Assembly: GCF_000980895.1 (NCBI RefSeq)
Contig: NZ_LAZX01000088.1
Location: 1 to 64,000, forward strand
Direction of reading: 5' to 3'
DNA from: Sphingomonas sp. Ag1
GTDB taxonomy: Bacteria; Pseudomonadota; Alphaproteobacteria; Sphingomonadales; Sphingomonadaceae
Length of the DNA: 64,000 nucleotides
Shown here in pieces: positions 8,350 to 19,754 of this stretch. The notes under the pieces are model-generated. The model was not told where the DNA came from and did no database searches. It saw nothing but the letters and a program-made list of their open reading frames with translations. Made by a program: the position numbers and the translations under genes. Positions within the stretch are counted from its first letter, which is position 1. The number at the start of each line of letters is the position of its first letter.

Positions 8350-10101
8350 GTGCAGAGTCGAAGCAATATCCCTGACCCGTTGGACGGTCTGGCCACGACG
8401 CTGGATCGGTCGAGCTTCGCCGCCATCGCGCAGCTGACTTCAGGCCAGTCGCCCGCCACTTTGGCGCAGTCTTTTTCCGACTGGTGGACGCACATTCTCT
8501 GCTCGCCAGGCAGGCAGCTGCAGCTCGCCGCCAAGGGCGGGCGCAAGCTGATGCGGCTCGCCGACTATGCCATGCGCAGCGCATCCGGCAGCGATCACGA
8601 GCCGGCGATCGATCCGCTGCCCCAGGATCGGCGCTTCGCCGACGCAGCCTGGAAGCGCCATCCGTTCGACCTGATCGAGCAGGCCTTCCTGCTCCAGCAG
8701 CAATGGTGGCATGCCGCGACGACCGGCGTGAGCGGCGTCACCGGGCACCACGAAGCGATCGTCGAGTTCGCGACCCGCCAGATGCTCGACATGGTGTCCC
8801 CGACCAATTTCATCCCGACCAACCCCGTGCTCCAGCAGCGCATCCTCGAAACCGGAGGACAATGCCTTGTCGAGGGTGCGCGATTTTTTTGCGACGACCT
8901 GGAACGCCTGGTACGCGGGGAGCCCGCAGCGGGCACGGAGGCCTATCGGGTCGGCGAGAAGGTCGCAGCCACGGCTGGCAAGGTCGTGTTTCGCAACAGG
9001 GTCATGGAACTGATCCAATATGCGCCCGCAACCGAGACGGTGCGTCCGGAGCCGATACTGATCGTGCCGGCATGGATCATGAAATATTACATCCTCGACC
9101 TCTCCCCGGAAAATTCGCTCATCCGCTGGCTGGTAGGGCAGGGCTACACCGTGTTCTGCATCTCCTGGCACAATCCCGACAGCGCCGACCGCGATCTCGA
9201 CATGGAGGATTATCGCCTGCTTGGGCCGATGGCCGCCGTGGATGTCATCCAGGCGATTACCGGCACCGAGAAGATCCACGCGGCCGGCTATTGTATCGGC
9301 GGCACGCTGCTCGCCATCACCGCGGCCGCGATGGCGCGCGATGAAGATAAGCGTCTGGCGAGCGTCACGCTGTTCGCCGCCCAGACCGAGTTTAGCGAGC
9401 CGGGCGAACTTGGCCTGTTCATCGACGAGGCGGAAATCAACCTGATCGATGCGATGATGTGGGCGCGCGGCTTTCTCGACAGCAGTCAGATGGGCGGCGC
9501 CTTCCAGATGCTGCGATCCAACGATCTGGTCTGGTCGCGCATCCTCTCGACTTATCTCATGGGCGAGCGCGAGCCGATGACCGACCTCATTGCATGGAAT
9601 GCCGACGGCACCCGCATGCCCTATGCCATGCACGCGCAATATCTGCGGCGCTTGTTCCTCGACAATGACTTGGCCGAAGGGCGCTACGAGGCCGGCGGCC
9701 ACCCGGTCTCGCTCTCGGGGCTGCGCATGCCGATCTTCATGGTGGGCACGGAAACCGACCACGTCGCGCCGTGGCGCTCGACCCACAAGCTCCACATGCT
9801 GACGGGCGCGGAGATCCGCTTCGTGCTGACGAGCGGTGGCCACAATGCCGGGATCGTCTCCGAGCCCGGGCATCCTCATCGCCACTTTCGCGTCGCGACA
9901 CGGATGCAGGATGGCCCGGCGCCAGGTCCCGATACCTGGCTGGAGCGGGCCGAGCTGCGCGAAGGGTCGTGGTGGCCGGAATGGAGTTCATGGCTTGGAT
10001 CGCACTCGGGCAAGGCGGCCGCCCCACCGTCGATGGGCGCGCCCGAACGGAACTATCCGCCGCTCGGTGATGCCCCCGGGCGCTACGTGCTGGAGCGCTG
10101 A
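8350..10101 (+). CDS. phaC: Poly(3-hydroxyalkanoate) synthase (PhaC family)
   Basis: This alpha/beta-hydrolase polymerises hydroxyacyl-CoA into polyester granules. It has the lipase-like box GYCIGG with catalytic Cys315, the Asp loop GTETDH and the His loop TSGGHNAG, and the class I region around PAWIMKYYILDL. From GTG 8350 it is 583 residues, near the usual class I length. GTG 8350 is chosen because AGGAG lies 8 bases upstream and similarity begins soon after; the frame is open to 8233 but that stretch overlaps the palindrome. The next gene starts 3 bases after the stop, and a phasin gene lies nearby, so granule formation is likely its role. Confidence 0.9.
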   Translation: MQSRSNIPDPLDGLATTLDRSSFAAIAQLTSGQSPATLAQSFSDWWTHILCSPGRQLQLAAKGGRKLMRLADYAMRSASGSDHEPAIDPLPQDRRFADAAWKRHPFDLIEQAFLLQQQWWHAATTGVSGVTGHHEAIVEFATRQMLDMVSPTNFIPTNPVLQQRILETGGQCLVEGARFFCDDLERLVRGEPAAGTEAYRVGEKVAATAGKVVFRNRVMELIQYAPATETVRPEPILIVPAWIMKYYILDLSPENSLIRWLVGQGYTVFCISWHNPDSADRDLDMEDYRLLGPMAAVDVIQAITGTEKIHAAGYCIGGTLLAITAAAMARDEDKRLASVTLFAAQTEFSEPGELGLFIDEAEINLIDAMMWARGFLDSSQMGGAFQMLRSNDLVWSRILSTYLMGEREPMTDLIAWNADGTRMPYAMHAQYLRRLFLDNDLAEGRYEAGGHPVSLSGLRMPIFMVGTETDHVAPWRSTHKLHMLTGAEIRFVLTSGGHNAGIVSEPGHPHRHFRVATRMQDGPAPGPDTWLERAELREGSWWPEWSSWLGSHSGKAAAPPSMGAPERNYPPLGDAPGRYVLER

Positions 10102-10104
10102 GCC

Positions 10105-11532
10105 ATGGCCACCGCCAACCTCATCGAGAACCGCACGTTCGACGAGATCGCCGTCGGCGACACGGCCAGCCTCACCCGCACGCTGACCGCCGACGACATC
10201 CAGCTCTTCGCGGCGGTGTCAGGCGACGTGAATCCGGCGCATCTCGACCCTGTCTATGCCGAAACGGACATGTTCCACAGGGTCATCGCTCATGGCATGT
10301 GGGGCGCGGGGCTCATCTCGGCGATCCTGGGAACCGAGCTGCCAGGGCCCGGTGCGATCTATCTCGGCCAATCGCTTCGCTTCACCCGCCCGGTGGGCGT
10401 CGGCGACACCATCACGGCCTGCGTCACCGTCGCGCAGAAGCGCGCCGAGCATCATGTCATCGTTCTCGACTGCGCCTGCGTGAACCAAAAGGGCGAGACC
10501 GCCATCAGCGGCCAGGCCGAGGTCAAGGCGCCCACCGAGAAAGTCAGCCGGCCCCGCATGCCGCTTCCCGACGTGCGGATCGCCAGCCACGACCGCTTCC
10601 GCCAGTTGATGGAGCGCGCCAAGGACGGATCCGCGTGCGTCACGGCCGTGGTCCATCCGTGCAGCGCCGACGCCATGCGCGCGGTGGCTGAGGCCGCCGA
10701 CGCCGGCATCGTCGTTCCAATTCTCATCGGACCTGCGGCGCGTATGACGAATGCGGCGAAGGACGCCGGTGTCGATATTGCCGCCTTCCGGGTGATCGGG
10801 GTCCCGCACAGCCACGCCGCCGCCGCCGAAGCCGTCGCGCGCGTACGGGCCGGCGAAGCCGCGCTGCTGATGAAGGGTTCGCTTCATACCGACGAGCTCA
10901 TGGGCGCGGTCGTATCGTCCGACATGGGCCTTCGGACCGAACGCAGGATCAGCCACGCCTATGTGATGGATGTGCCCGGCTATCCGCGCCCGCTCATCAT
11001 CACCGACGCCGCGATTAACATCGAGCCGACGCTTGAGGACAAGGCCGACATCGCGCGCAACGCGATCGACCTTGCCCATGTGATCGGGATCGAACAACCC
11101 AGGGTCGCGATCCTCGCCGCCGTCGAGACGGTCAATCCAAGGATGCGCACCACATTGGATGCCGCGGCGCTCTGCAAGATGGCGGACCGGGGCCAGATCG
11201 AAGGCGCGCTGCTCGATGGACCGCTCGCCCTCGATAATGCGATCAGCGAGGCGGCCGTGCGCGACAAAAGTATCGTCTCGCCGGTCGCCGGCCGGGCGGA
11301 CATCCTGCTGGTGCCCAATCTGGAGGCCGGCAACATGCTCGCAAAGCAGCTGACCTTCCTGGGCGGCGCCGATGCCGCAGGCGTGGTGCTCGGCGGGCGC
11401 GTTCCGATTATCCTCACCAGCCGGGCAGACAGCGTGCGCACGCGCCTCGCCTCCTGCGCGCTCGCGGTGCTGCTGGCGCGGGCTGCAACCAAGGCGTCTC
11501 CCGGCGTTGCGGGACAGCGCCGCGATGGCTGA
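10105..11532 (+). CDS. MaoC-phosphate acetyl/butyryltransferase fusion
   Basis: The 475-residue protein joins two enzymes. Residues 1 to about 150 are a MaoC-like hot-dog hydratase domain with the DxNxxH-type motif (GDVNPAHLD) that hydrates enoyl-CoA. Residues about 155-475 are a phosphate acetyl/butyryltransferase domain that exchanges CoA for phosphate. Such bifunctional proteins are usually annotated as enoyl-CoA hydratase/phosphate acetyltransferase. The gene lies between phaC and acetate kinase and overlaps the latter by 8 bases. Together they could turn acyl-CoA into acyl phosphate and ATP, or supply hydroxyacyl-CoA to PhaC. Confidence 0.9.
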   Translation: MATANLIENRTFDEIAVGDTASLTRTLTADDIQLFAAVSGDVNPAHLDPVYAETDMFHRVIAHGMWGAGLISAILGTELPGPGAIYLGQSLRFTRPVGVGDTITACVTVAQKRAEHHVIVLDCACVNQKGETAISGQAEVKAPTEKVSRPRMPLPDVRIASHDRFRQLMERAKDGSACVTAVVHPCSADAMRAVAEAADAGIVVPILIGPAARMTNAAKDAGVDIAAFRVIGVPHSHAAAAEAVARVRAGEAALLMKGSLHTDELMGAVVSSDMGLRTERRISHAYVMDVPGYPRPLIITDAAINIEPTLEDKADIARNAIDLAHVIGIEQPRVAILAAVETVNPRMRTTLDAAALCKMADRGQIEGALLDGPLALDNAISEAAVRDKSIVSPVAGRADILLVPNLEAGNMLAKQLTFLGGADAAGVVLGGRVPIILTSRADSVRTRLASCALAVLLARAATKASPGVAGQRRDG

Positions 11533-12715
11533 AATCCTGTGCCTCAACGCCGGTTCGTCGAGCCTTAAGTTCGCGCTCTACGCCGAGCCGGGCACTGATG
11601 AGCCCTCTTTGCTGGCGAGCGGCAAGATCGAGAATATCGGCCTTGAGCCGCACCTGATCGCGCGCGATGCGAAGGGGGATGTCCTTGCCGACCGGCGCTG
11701 GACGAAAGACGTCACGATCACGCATGAGACGCTGCTCAAGGATTTGCTGCGGGAGATCGAAGCTTCGGTCGGCGAGGATCTGATCGCGGTAGGACATCGG
11801 ATCGTTCATGGGGGCGCCGACTATTCAGCGCCGGCGCGGGTCGACGCGCCACTCCTCGCCGCACTCGAGGCGCTTTGCCCACTGGCGCCATTGCATCAGC
11901 CCCATAATCTCGCCGCGGTCCGCGCCGTCTCCAGGCTGCGCCCCGCTCTGCTGCAAGTCGCCTGCTTCGACACCGGCTTCCATCATGGCCAGCCCCCGGT
12001 TGCGACGCGCCTCGCGCTGCCGCGCGCGCTTGGCGAAGAGGGCATGCGGCGCTACGGCTTTCACGGCATCTCCTACGAATATATCGCGCGGCAGCTGCGT
12101 TTGATCGATCCCGATACAGGCGGTGGCCGCACGATCGCCGCGCATCTCGGCAACGGGGCCAGCCTCTGTGCGATGGACGGGGGGCGCAGCATCGACACGA
12201 CGATGGGGTTCACCGCACTCGACGGATTGGTGATGGGCACGCGGTGCGGAGCGCTCGACCCGGGCGCGGTGCTCTATCTTCTCCAGCAGAGGGGCATGAC
12301 GGCGCGCGAAGTCGAGCATCTCCTCTACAGTGAGTCCGGCCTTTTGGGCGTGTCCGGCACATCGAGCGACATGCGCGCGCTTCTCGGCAGCGAAACGCCC
12401 GCCGCTGGGGAAGCGATCGACCTCTTCGTCTGGCAGATCGCGCGCCAGGCTGGCGCCCTCGCATCCTCGCTCGGGGGGCTCGATAGCTTCGTGTTTACCG
12501 CCGGGATCGGCGAGAATGCGCCTGAAATCCGCGCCCGCGTCGCCGATCGGCTCCGCTGGCTCGGCGTGGCGCTCGACACGGACGCGAATCTCCGCGGAGC
12601 GTCGGTCATCAGCGCGCCGTTCAGCCGTGTCACGGTGCGCATCATCCCGACCGACGAGGAGTGGATGATCGCCATCCACACCGCCGATCTTCTGCGTGAG
12701 GAGCCGAAACCATGA
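11525..12715 (+). CDS. ackA: Acetate kinase
   Basis: The 396-residue protein has the family signatures: the N-terminal phosphate loop LCLNAGSSSLKF, GHRIVHGG, the CFDTGFH strand and the C-terminal ATP-binding block FTAGIGENAPEIR. It interconverts acetyl phosphate plus ADP and acetate plus ATP, giving ATP by substrate-level phosphorylation when paired with the preceding phosphotransacetylase domain. The ATG at 11525 lies inside the end of the previous gene (8-base overlap). The stop overlaps the next gene by 4 bases. Confidence 0.94.
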   Translation: MAEILCLNAGSSSLKFALYAEPGTDEPSLLASGKIENIGLEPHLIARDAKGDVLADRRWTKDVTITHETLLKDLLREIEASVGEDLIAVGHRIVHGGADYSAPARVDAPLLAALEALCPLAPLHQPHNLAAVRAVSRLRPALLQVACFDTGFHHGQPPVATRLALPRALGEEGMRRYGFHGISYEYIARQLRLIDPDTGGGRTIAAHLGNGASLCAMDGGRSIDTTMGFTALDGLVMGTRCGALDPGAVLYLLQQRGMTAREVEHLLYSESGLLGVSGTSSDMRALLGSETPAAGEAIDLFVWQIARQAGALASSLGGLDSFVFTAGIGENAPEIRARVADRLRWLGVALDTDANLRGASVISAPFSRVTVRIIPTDEEWMIAIHTADLLREEPKP

Positions 12716-13485
12716 AACCTCTCGTCGATCTTACTGGCAAGCGCGGCCTGGTGATCGGCATCGCCAACGCGCAGAGCATCGCGGCGGGCTGCGCCCAGGC
12801 CTTCCACGACTGTGGCGCGAGACTGGCGGCGACCTATCTCAACGGAAAGGCCGAGCCGCTCGTGGCGCCCGTCGCGGAGACCCTGGGAGTCGAATGGCTC
12901 GCCGCGTGCGATGTCCGGGTGCCGGGCGAACTGGAGGCCCTGTTCGAGCGGGTGAAGTCCGAATAAGGCGGCCTCGATTTCCTGCTTCATTCGATCGCTT
13001 TCGCGCCGAACGAGGATTTGCACGGCCGCGTCGTCGACAGCTCGGCCGAAGGCCTCGCGCTGGCGATGGACGTCTCGTGCCACAGCTTCCTGCGCATGGC
13101 GCGTCTCGCCGAGCCGCTGATGTCGGATGGCGGCTGCCTGCTGTGCGTCACCTTCTACGGGTCGGAGCGGGTGGTCGAGCACTACAACCTGATGGGGCCG
13201 GTCAAAGCGGCCCTCGAAAGCGCGACCCGCTATGTCGCGGCTGAGCTTGGCCCCAAGGGCATTCGCGCCCATGCGATCTCGCCAGGCCCGATCGCGACCC
13301 GCGCTGCCAGCGGCATCGACCGCTTCGACGAGCTGCTCGAACGGGCCGCGGCGACGGTTCCGCAGCACCAGCTCGTGACCATCGAGGATGTCGGAGGGCT
13401 CGCCGCCTTCCTGGTGAGCGATGCCGGCCGCCATATCACCGGTACGATCATTCCGGTCGATGGCGGTCAGCACCTGCTCGGCTAG
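12712..13485 (+). pseudogene. Enoyl-ACP reductase (FabI-type) interrupted by an in-frame stop
   Basis: The frame encodes a FabI-like short-chain dehydrogenase. It has an NAD-binding N-terminus (GLVIGIANAQSIA), the active-site Tyr-x6-Lys (YNLMGPVK) and the C-terminal DGGQH. At codon 85 (12964-12966) a TAA sits where relatives usually have Trp before GGLDFLLHSIAFAP; the same frame then continues intact to 13485. The gene is therefore split into an 84-residue peptide and an untranslated or separately started remainder. No indel is needed to restore the frame. It is either a recent nonsense mutation or a sequence error. FabI normally completes fatty-acid elongation, and in this setting it may have served acyl-CoA/PHA metabolism. 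Confidence 0.85.
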
Positions 13486-13512
13486 GGCGGCTCGCCGCGA
13501 TCGGGGGCTATC

Positions 13513-13932
13513 CTATTTGTCGCTGGTGGCCTGCTTCTCGCCGTCGCCCGGGCTTTTCTGCCCGAACCATGGTCCGACAATGGCAGCAAAGGCATCCAGC
13601 GCCCCGGGAGCCGTCGGAGCGCTCGCGACGGCCTGCCAGGCCTGCTGCCATTCCTCGAACGCCGATCTTGTGCCGGCAATCATATGCTCGCGGACCGTGG
13701 CCATGTCCTCGAACAGTGCCCGCGGTCCGGCCGGGCTGACCGCGCCGGCGTCCGACGTCTTGTCCGTCGCGCCCGCAATCGAGGCACGCGCCTCTTCGGC
13801 GAAGCGGCCGGCGGCGCGGTTGCCGACCTCGAGCGACTCTTCGCCACCTTTCCGGGCGACTTCGGCGAGCTTCAGCATCAGGCCGACATTCGCTTTGGCG
13901 AGCGCGGCAAGTTGATCGACCGGATAGGGCAT
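13513..13932 (-). CDS. Phasin-like PHA granule protein
   Basis: The 139-residue amphipathic helical protein, rich in Ala and Glu, has a Phasin_2-like pattern: an N-terminal helix (AALAKANVGLMLKLAEV) and a central region ending FEEWQQAWQAV. It lacks a signal peptide and membrane helices. Phasins coat polyhydroxyalkanoate granules. It is convergent with the fabI pseudogene and near phaC, which supports the call. The last 20 residues are charged and probably disordered. Confidence 0.75.
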   Translation of the reverse strand: MPYPVDQLAALAKANVGLMLKLAEVARKGGEESLEVGNRAAGRFAEEARASIAGATDKTSDAGAVSPAGPRALFEDMATVREHMIAGTRSAFEEWQQAWQAVASAPTAPGALDAFAAIVGPWFGQKSPGDGEKQATSDK

Positions 13933-16023
<2,091 letters not shown>

Positions 16024-16027
<4 letters not shown>

Positions 16028-16299
16028 GCACGGACAAGCCCGAGCAGCCGATCGTCGAAGCCATCCGGACCCGCGCGGAACGGCGGCGGCTTGCGCAGCG
16101 GCTTCCTTCCGTCGCCCGCAATCTCGGCCAGATCGGCGTGCTCGGCTGGCAGATCGTCCTGCCCGCGCTGGTCGGTCTCGCGATCGGCCGCTGGCTCGAC
16201 CACCGGCTGGATAGCGGCATCTTCTGGACCGCGCCGCTCCTGCTCGTCGGGCTCGCCCTCGGCTGCTGGTCGGGCTGGCGCTGGATGCACCGGCAATGA
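16024..16299 (+). CDS. atpQ: N-ATPase small membrane subunit AtpQ (AtpI-like)
   Basis: The 91-residue protein has a basic N-terminus (ERRRLAQRLPSVARNLGQ) and two membrane helices with an intervening DHRLDSG loop, as in AtpI/AtpQ proteins. In N-ATPase operons AtpQ is found only together with AtpR, and a role in assembly or Mg/ion supply has been proposed. It starts with GTG, overlapping the atpC stop, and overlaps atpR by 4 bases. Confidence 0.8.
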
Positions 16300-16562
16300 G
16301 CCAGCTCTCCCCCATCCTGTTCCTGGCCCTCGGATTTGCGGTCGGCCTCGCCCATTTCGCGGCCATCGCCAGAGAAGCCGACCTCGTCACCCATGGCGGC
16401 CCGGCATCGCGCGCGATCCTGCTCAGGCTCGGGCGCCTCGCCGTCACTATTCTGGTTCTTGTCATCGCCAGCCGGCAAGGGTGGCCGGCGCTTCTTGCCG
16501 CAACAACCGGCTTCATGGGCGGGCGCCAGATCATGCTCCACCGGCTCGGAGGCGCCCGATGA
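16296..16562 (+). CDS. atpR: N-ATPase small membrane subunit AtpR
   Basis: The 88-residue protein has three predicted hydrophobic segments and arginines within or next to them (AILLRLGRLAV). This matches AtpR, a small protein unique to N-ATPase operons. Its position between atpQ and the a-subunit gene is diagnostic. It overlaps atpQ by 4 bases and atpB by 4 bases. Confidence 0.8.
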   Translation: MSQLSPILFLALGFAVGLAHFAAIAREADLVTHGGPASRAILLRLGRLAVTILVLVIASRQGWPALLAATTGFMGGRQIMLHRLGGAR

Positions 16563-17260
16563 TATTCGCGTCACCACTTGAAAGCCATGTGCTGTTCGCG
16601 ATCGGTCCGGTGCCGATCAGCCAGCCGGTCGCCACGACCTGGGGCATCATGGCCGTCCTTACAATCGGAAGCTGGCTGCTGACCCGCCGCCTTGCGTTAC
16701 GCCCAACCCGAGCCCAAGCGGCGCTCGAGCTGGTCGTCGAGACCGTCGCCGGCCAGATCCGCGAGACGATGGAGGCGGAGCCGCGGCGTTATTTGCCGCT
16801 GATCGGCACGCTGTTCCTGTTCCTGCTGGTCGCCAACTGGTCGTCGCTGATCCCCGGCGTCGAGCCGCCGACCGCGACCCTCGAAACCGACGCGGCGCTG
16901 GCGCTGATCGTCTTCGGCGCGACGCTCTGGTTCGGCGTCCGCGCGCTCGGGCCCAGGGCCTATCTCGCGACCTTCGCGCGCCCCTCGATCCTGCTCGCCC
17001 CGCTCAATATTGTCGAGCTCTTCACCCGCAGCTTCTCGCTGATGGTGCGCCTGTTCGGCAACGTCATGAGCGGTGTCTTCATGATCGGCGTCGTGCTGAG
17101 CCTGGCCGGGCTGCTCGTCCCGATCCCGCTGATGGCGCTCGAAATGCTGACCGGCGCGGTCCAGGCCTACATTTTCGGCGCGCTCGCCATGGTCTTTATC
17201 GGCAGCGCTATCAGCGAGAACGGCGCCCGCCCGCCATCCAAACAGGAGTCCCCCGCATGA
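16559..17260 (+). CDS. atpB: N-type ATP synthase a subunit
   Basis: The 233-residue membrane stator subunit has the conserved Arg helix (FTRSFSLMVRLFGNVMSG), where the Arg faces the rotor-ring carboxylate, and the C-terminal helix with QAYIFGALAMVFIG. The ATG at 16559 overlaps the atpR stop and gives the family's N-terminus; the open frame further upstream overlaps atpQ and atpR and is not coding. It forms the ion half-channels together with the c ring. Confidence 0.92.
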   Translation: MIFASPLESHVLFAIGPVPISQPVATTWGIMAVLTIGSWLLTRRLALRPTRAQAALELVVETVAGQIRETMEAEPRRYLPLIGTLFLFLLVANWSSLIPGVEPPTATLETDAALALIVFGATLWFGVRALGPRAYLATFARPSILLAPLNIVELFTRSFSLMVRLFGNVMSGVFMIGVVLSLAGLLVPIPLMALEMLTGAVQAYIFGALAMVFIGSAISENGARPPSKQESPA

Positions 17261-17499
17261 ACTGGATCCATCTCGCCAGCATCCTCGGCGCCGCTTTCGC
17301 GATCTCGATCGGCGCAATCGCCCCGGCGCTCGGGCAGGGCAGGGCCGTCGCCGCCGCGATGGACGCGATCGCGCGCCAGCCCGAAGCCGCCAACACCATC
17401 TCGCGCACGCTGTTCGTGGGCCTCGCGATGATCGAGACGATGGCGATCTACTGCCTCGTGATCGCGCTGCTGCTGCTCTTCGCCAACCCGTTCGCCTGA
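17257..17499 (+). CDS. atpE: N-type ATP synthase c subunit with mostly Na+-type ligands
   Basis: The 80-residue two-helix proteolipid carries Gln27 in helix 1 and Glu60-Thr61 with Tyr65 in helix 2. Aligned to the Na+-binding c subunit of Ilyobacter (Gln32, Glu65, Ser66, Thr67, Tyr70), the Gln, Glu, hydroxyl at 66 and Tyr are kept, but the Thr67 position is Met62. The polar loop ARQPE contacts gamma and epsilon. N-ATPases have been predicted to move Na+, and this pattern fits partly. It overlaps atpB by 4 bases, and atpF starts 1 base after its stop. Confidence 0.92.
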   Translation: MNWIHLASILGAAFAISIGAIAPALGQGRAVAAAMDAIARQPEAANTISRTLFVGLAMIETMAIYCLVIALLLLFANPFA

Positions 17500-17500
17500 C

Positions 17501-18250
17501 ATGCGGATCGACTGGTGGACGCTCGCGCTGCAGGCGGTCAATGTCCTCATCCTCGTGTGGCTGCTCGGACGCTTCCTGTTCCGTCCGGTGATGGATGCCA
17601 TCGCTGCCCGCCAGGCATCGGCCCAGGCGCTGCTCGACGAAGCGCGGGAGGCAAAGGACCGGGCACAGGCCGAAGCGCAGGCGCTCAAGACGCAGAATGA
17701 CGGCTTCGTCGCGGATGCGGCGGCTCGCCGCGCCGAGATCCGGACCGAGGCCGAAGCGGAGCGCCAGCGCCTCCTCGCGCAGGCCAGGCTCGAGGCGGAC
17801 GCCGTCGTCGAGCAAGGCCATGCGGCGATCGATGCCGAACGCGGGCGGGTGGCGGCGCAGTGGCGGGAAAAGGCAGCGAGCCTCGCCGCCTCGATGGCAG
17901 GCACGTTGCTCGCTCGTCTCCCGCCCGAGCAGACGGTGCAGGCCATGGTCGACGCGCTCAAGGCGCGGCTCGGGGACCTTTCCGAGGCGGATCGCCTCAG
18001 CCTGGCGGCCGCCGGGCCCGTCACCGTCGCGACGCCCGCGCCGCTGACGGCCGATCTGCAGACGCAGGTAGCGCGCGCGCTTGGCGAAATCCTGCCGGAT
18101 ACCGCGACCCCGATCTTCGCGGTCGATCCAGATCTCATCGCCGGCGCGGAGCTTCGCACGCCCCACGCCGTCGTGCGCAACAGCTGGCGCGCCGATCTCG
18201 ACGCCATGGTGGAGAGCCTCAATGAGGACAATCATGCCCGGATCGCCTGA
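17501..18250 (+). CDS. atpF: N-type ATP synthase b subunit with long delta-like C-terminus
   Basis: The 249-residue protein is much longer than a typical b subunit (about 156). Residues 1-30 hold the membrane helix, about 35-140 a charged coiled coil that forms the peripheral stalk, and the last ~85 residues look like the C-terminal domain of the delta subunit. That part has strand TVATPAPLT, then [11 protein letters not shown] and [13 protein letters not shown], the counterpart of delta's LIGG and DxSxxxxL. N-ATPase operons lack a delta gene, and none is present here. The atpA start lies inside its 3' end. Confidence 0.88.
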   Translation: MRIDWWTLALQAVNVLILVWLLGRFLFRPVMDAIAARQASAQALLDEAREAKDRAQAEAQALKTQNDGFVADAAARRAEIRTEAEAERQRLLAQARLEADAVVEQGHAAIDAERGRVAAQWREKAASLAASMAGTLLARLPPEQTVQAMVDALKARLGDLSEADRLSLAAAGPVTVATPAPLTADLQTQVARALGEILPDTATPIFAVDPDLIAGAELRTPHAVVRNSWRADLDAMVESLNEDNHARIA

Positions 18251-19754
18251 AGACTGGCTGACGCAGGCCCAGAGCTGCATCGCGCGCGCCAATCTCGGGC
18301 CGCGTGTCGATGCAATTGGCCGGGTGGAATCGATCGGCGACGGCGTTGCCATGGTCTCGGGCCTTCCGGACTCGCGCCTCGACGAATTGCTCTATCTCGC
18401 CCGGGGCCAGACCGGATTCGTCCACACGCTCGACCGGGACCGGATTGGCTGCGTGCTGCTCGACGATGCCGCACAGGTGGAGGCAGGAGACACCGTAACC
18501 GGCTCGGGCGAGGTGGTGCGCGTGCCGGTTGGCGAGGCATTGCTTGGCCGAGTCGTCGATCCGCTCGGCCGTCCGCTCGATGGGGGCGCGCCGATCCGGG
18601 CCAGGCGCTTCGATCCTGTCGAACGGCCGGCGCCGGCGATCATCGAACGCGACCTCGTCGTCCAGCCGGTGCAGACCGGCACGCTCGCAATCGATGCGAT
18701 GTTCGCCATCGGCCGGGGGCAGCGCGAACTCATTCTCGGTGACCGCGCCACCGGCAAGACGGCGCTCGCGGTCGACACGATCATCAACCAGCGCACCAGC
18801 GACATGATCTGCGTCTATGTCGCGATCGGCCAGAAAAGCTCGGCGGTCGCGCGCGTGGTCGATCAGGTGCGGCGGCATGGCGCGCCGGATCGCACCATCT
18901 TCGTCGTGGCGAGCCCCGCCGCGGCGCCGGGGCTGCAATGGATCGCGCCGTTCGCGGGCTTCACGATGGCCGAGTATTTTCGGGATGGTGGCGGCCATGC
19001 GGTGGTGGTGCTCGACGATCTCACCAAGCATGCCGCGACCCATCGCGAGATCGCCCTGCTGATCGGACAGCCGCCCGGGCGCGAGGCCTATCCAGGCGAC
19101 GTCTTCTTCCTCCATTCCCGCCTGCTCGAACGTGCGGCGCGTCTCTCGACGGAGAAGGGGGGCGGTTCGCTCACAGCTCTGCCGATCGCGGAGACCGATG
19201 CCGGCAACGTCAGCGCCTATATTCCGACAAATCTGATCTCGATCACCGACGGTCAGATCATTCTCGACGCGAAGCTGTTCGCGCAGGGGCACAAGCCCGC
19301 CATCGACGTGGGCACGAGCGTGAGCCGGGTCGGCGGCAAGACGCAGCTTCGCGTCCTGCGCGACGCGAGCGGGACCATGCGCCTCGACTATGCGCAGTTC
19401 CTCGAGCTCGAGATGTTCACCCGCTTCGGCGAGCAGCCCGAGCCGCGTGTCCGCGCCCAGATCGAACGGGGCAAGCGCTTGCGCGCCTTGCTCGTGCAAC
19501 CGCTGTCGAGTCCCCTACGGGTCGTCGACCAGGTGGCGCTGGCCGTGGCGCTCGGCGAAGGGTTGCTCGATGGCATGGTGGTCTCGGAGATACCGTCGCT
19601 CCGCGCGCGGCTGCCCGCCTGGATCGACGATCACGTCCCCGATCTATGCGCGCAGATCGAGCGGACTGGACAGATCGACACCGCGCAGCGGTCCGCTCTG
19701 ATAACGACGGTGAAAGCGCTGATCGAAAGCCAGCCGGCCGGTTCTGCATCATGA
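18234..19754 (+). CDS. atpA: N-type ATP synthase alpha subunit
   Basis: The 506-residue nucleotide-binding subunit has the P-loop GDRATGKT, the Walker B region [11 protein letters not shown] and the alpha-specific SRVGGKTQ segment. With beta it forms the catalytic hexamer. The ATG at 18234 follows GAGGA and overlaps the end of atpF; another in-frame ATG at 18222 is possible. It overlaps atpG by 4 bases. Confidence 0.92.
   Translation: MPGSPEDWLTQAQSCIARANLGPRVDAIGRVESIGDGVAMVSGLPDSRLDELLYLARGQTGFVHTLDRDRIGCVLLDDAAQVEAGDTVTGSGEVVRVPVGEALLGRVVDPLGRPLDGGAPIRARRFDPVERPAPAIIERDLVVQPVQTGTLAIDAMFAIGRGQRELILGDRATGKTALAVDTIINQRTSDMICVYVAIGQKSSAVARVVDQVRRHGAPDRTIFVVASPAAAPGLQWIAPFAGFTMAEYFRDGGGHAVVVLDDLTKHAATHREIALLIGQPPGREAYPGDVFFLHSRLLERAARLSTEKGGGSLTALPIAETDAGNVSAYIPTNLISITDGQIILDAKLFAQGHKPAIDVGTSVSRVGGKTQLRVLRDASGTMRLDYAQFLELEMFTRFGEQPEPRVRAQIERGKRLRALLVQPLSSPLRVVDQVALAVALGEGLLDGMVVSEIPSLRARLPAWIDDHVPDLCAQIERTGQIDTAQRSALITTVKALIESQPAGSAS

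Noticed and set aside
12964..12966. Stop-codon recoding in fabI
   Set aside because: TAA is not a selenocysteine or pyrrolysine codon and no stem-loop suggestive of readthrough follows, so a nonsense mutation or a sequence error is simpler.
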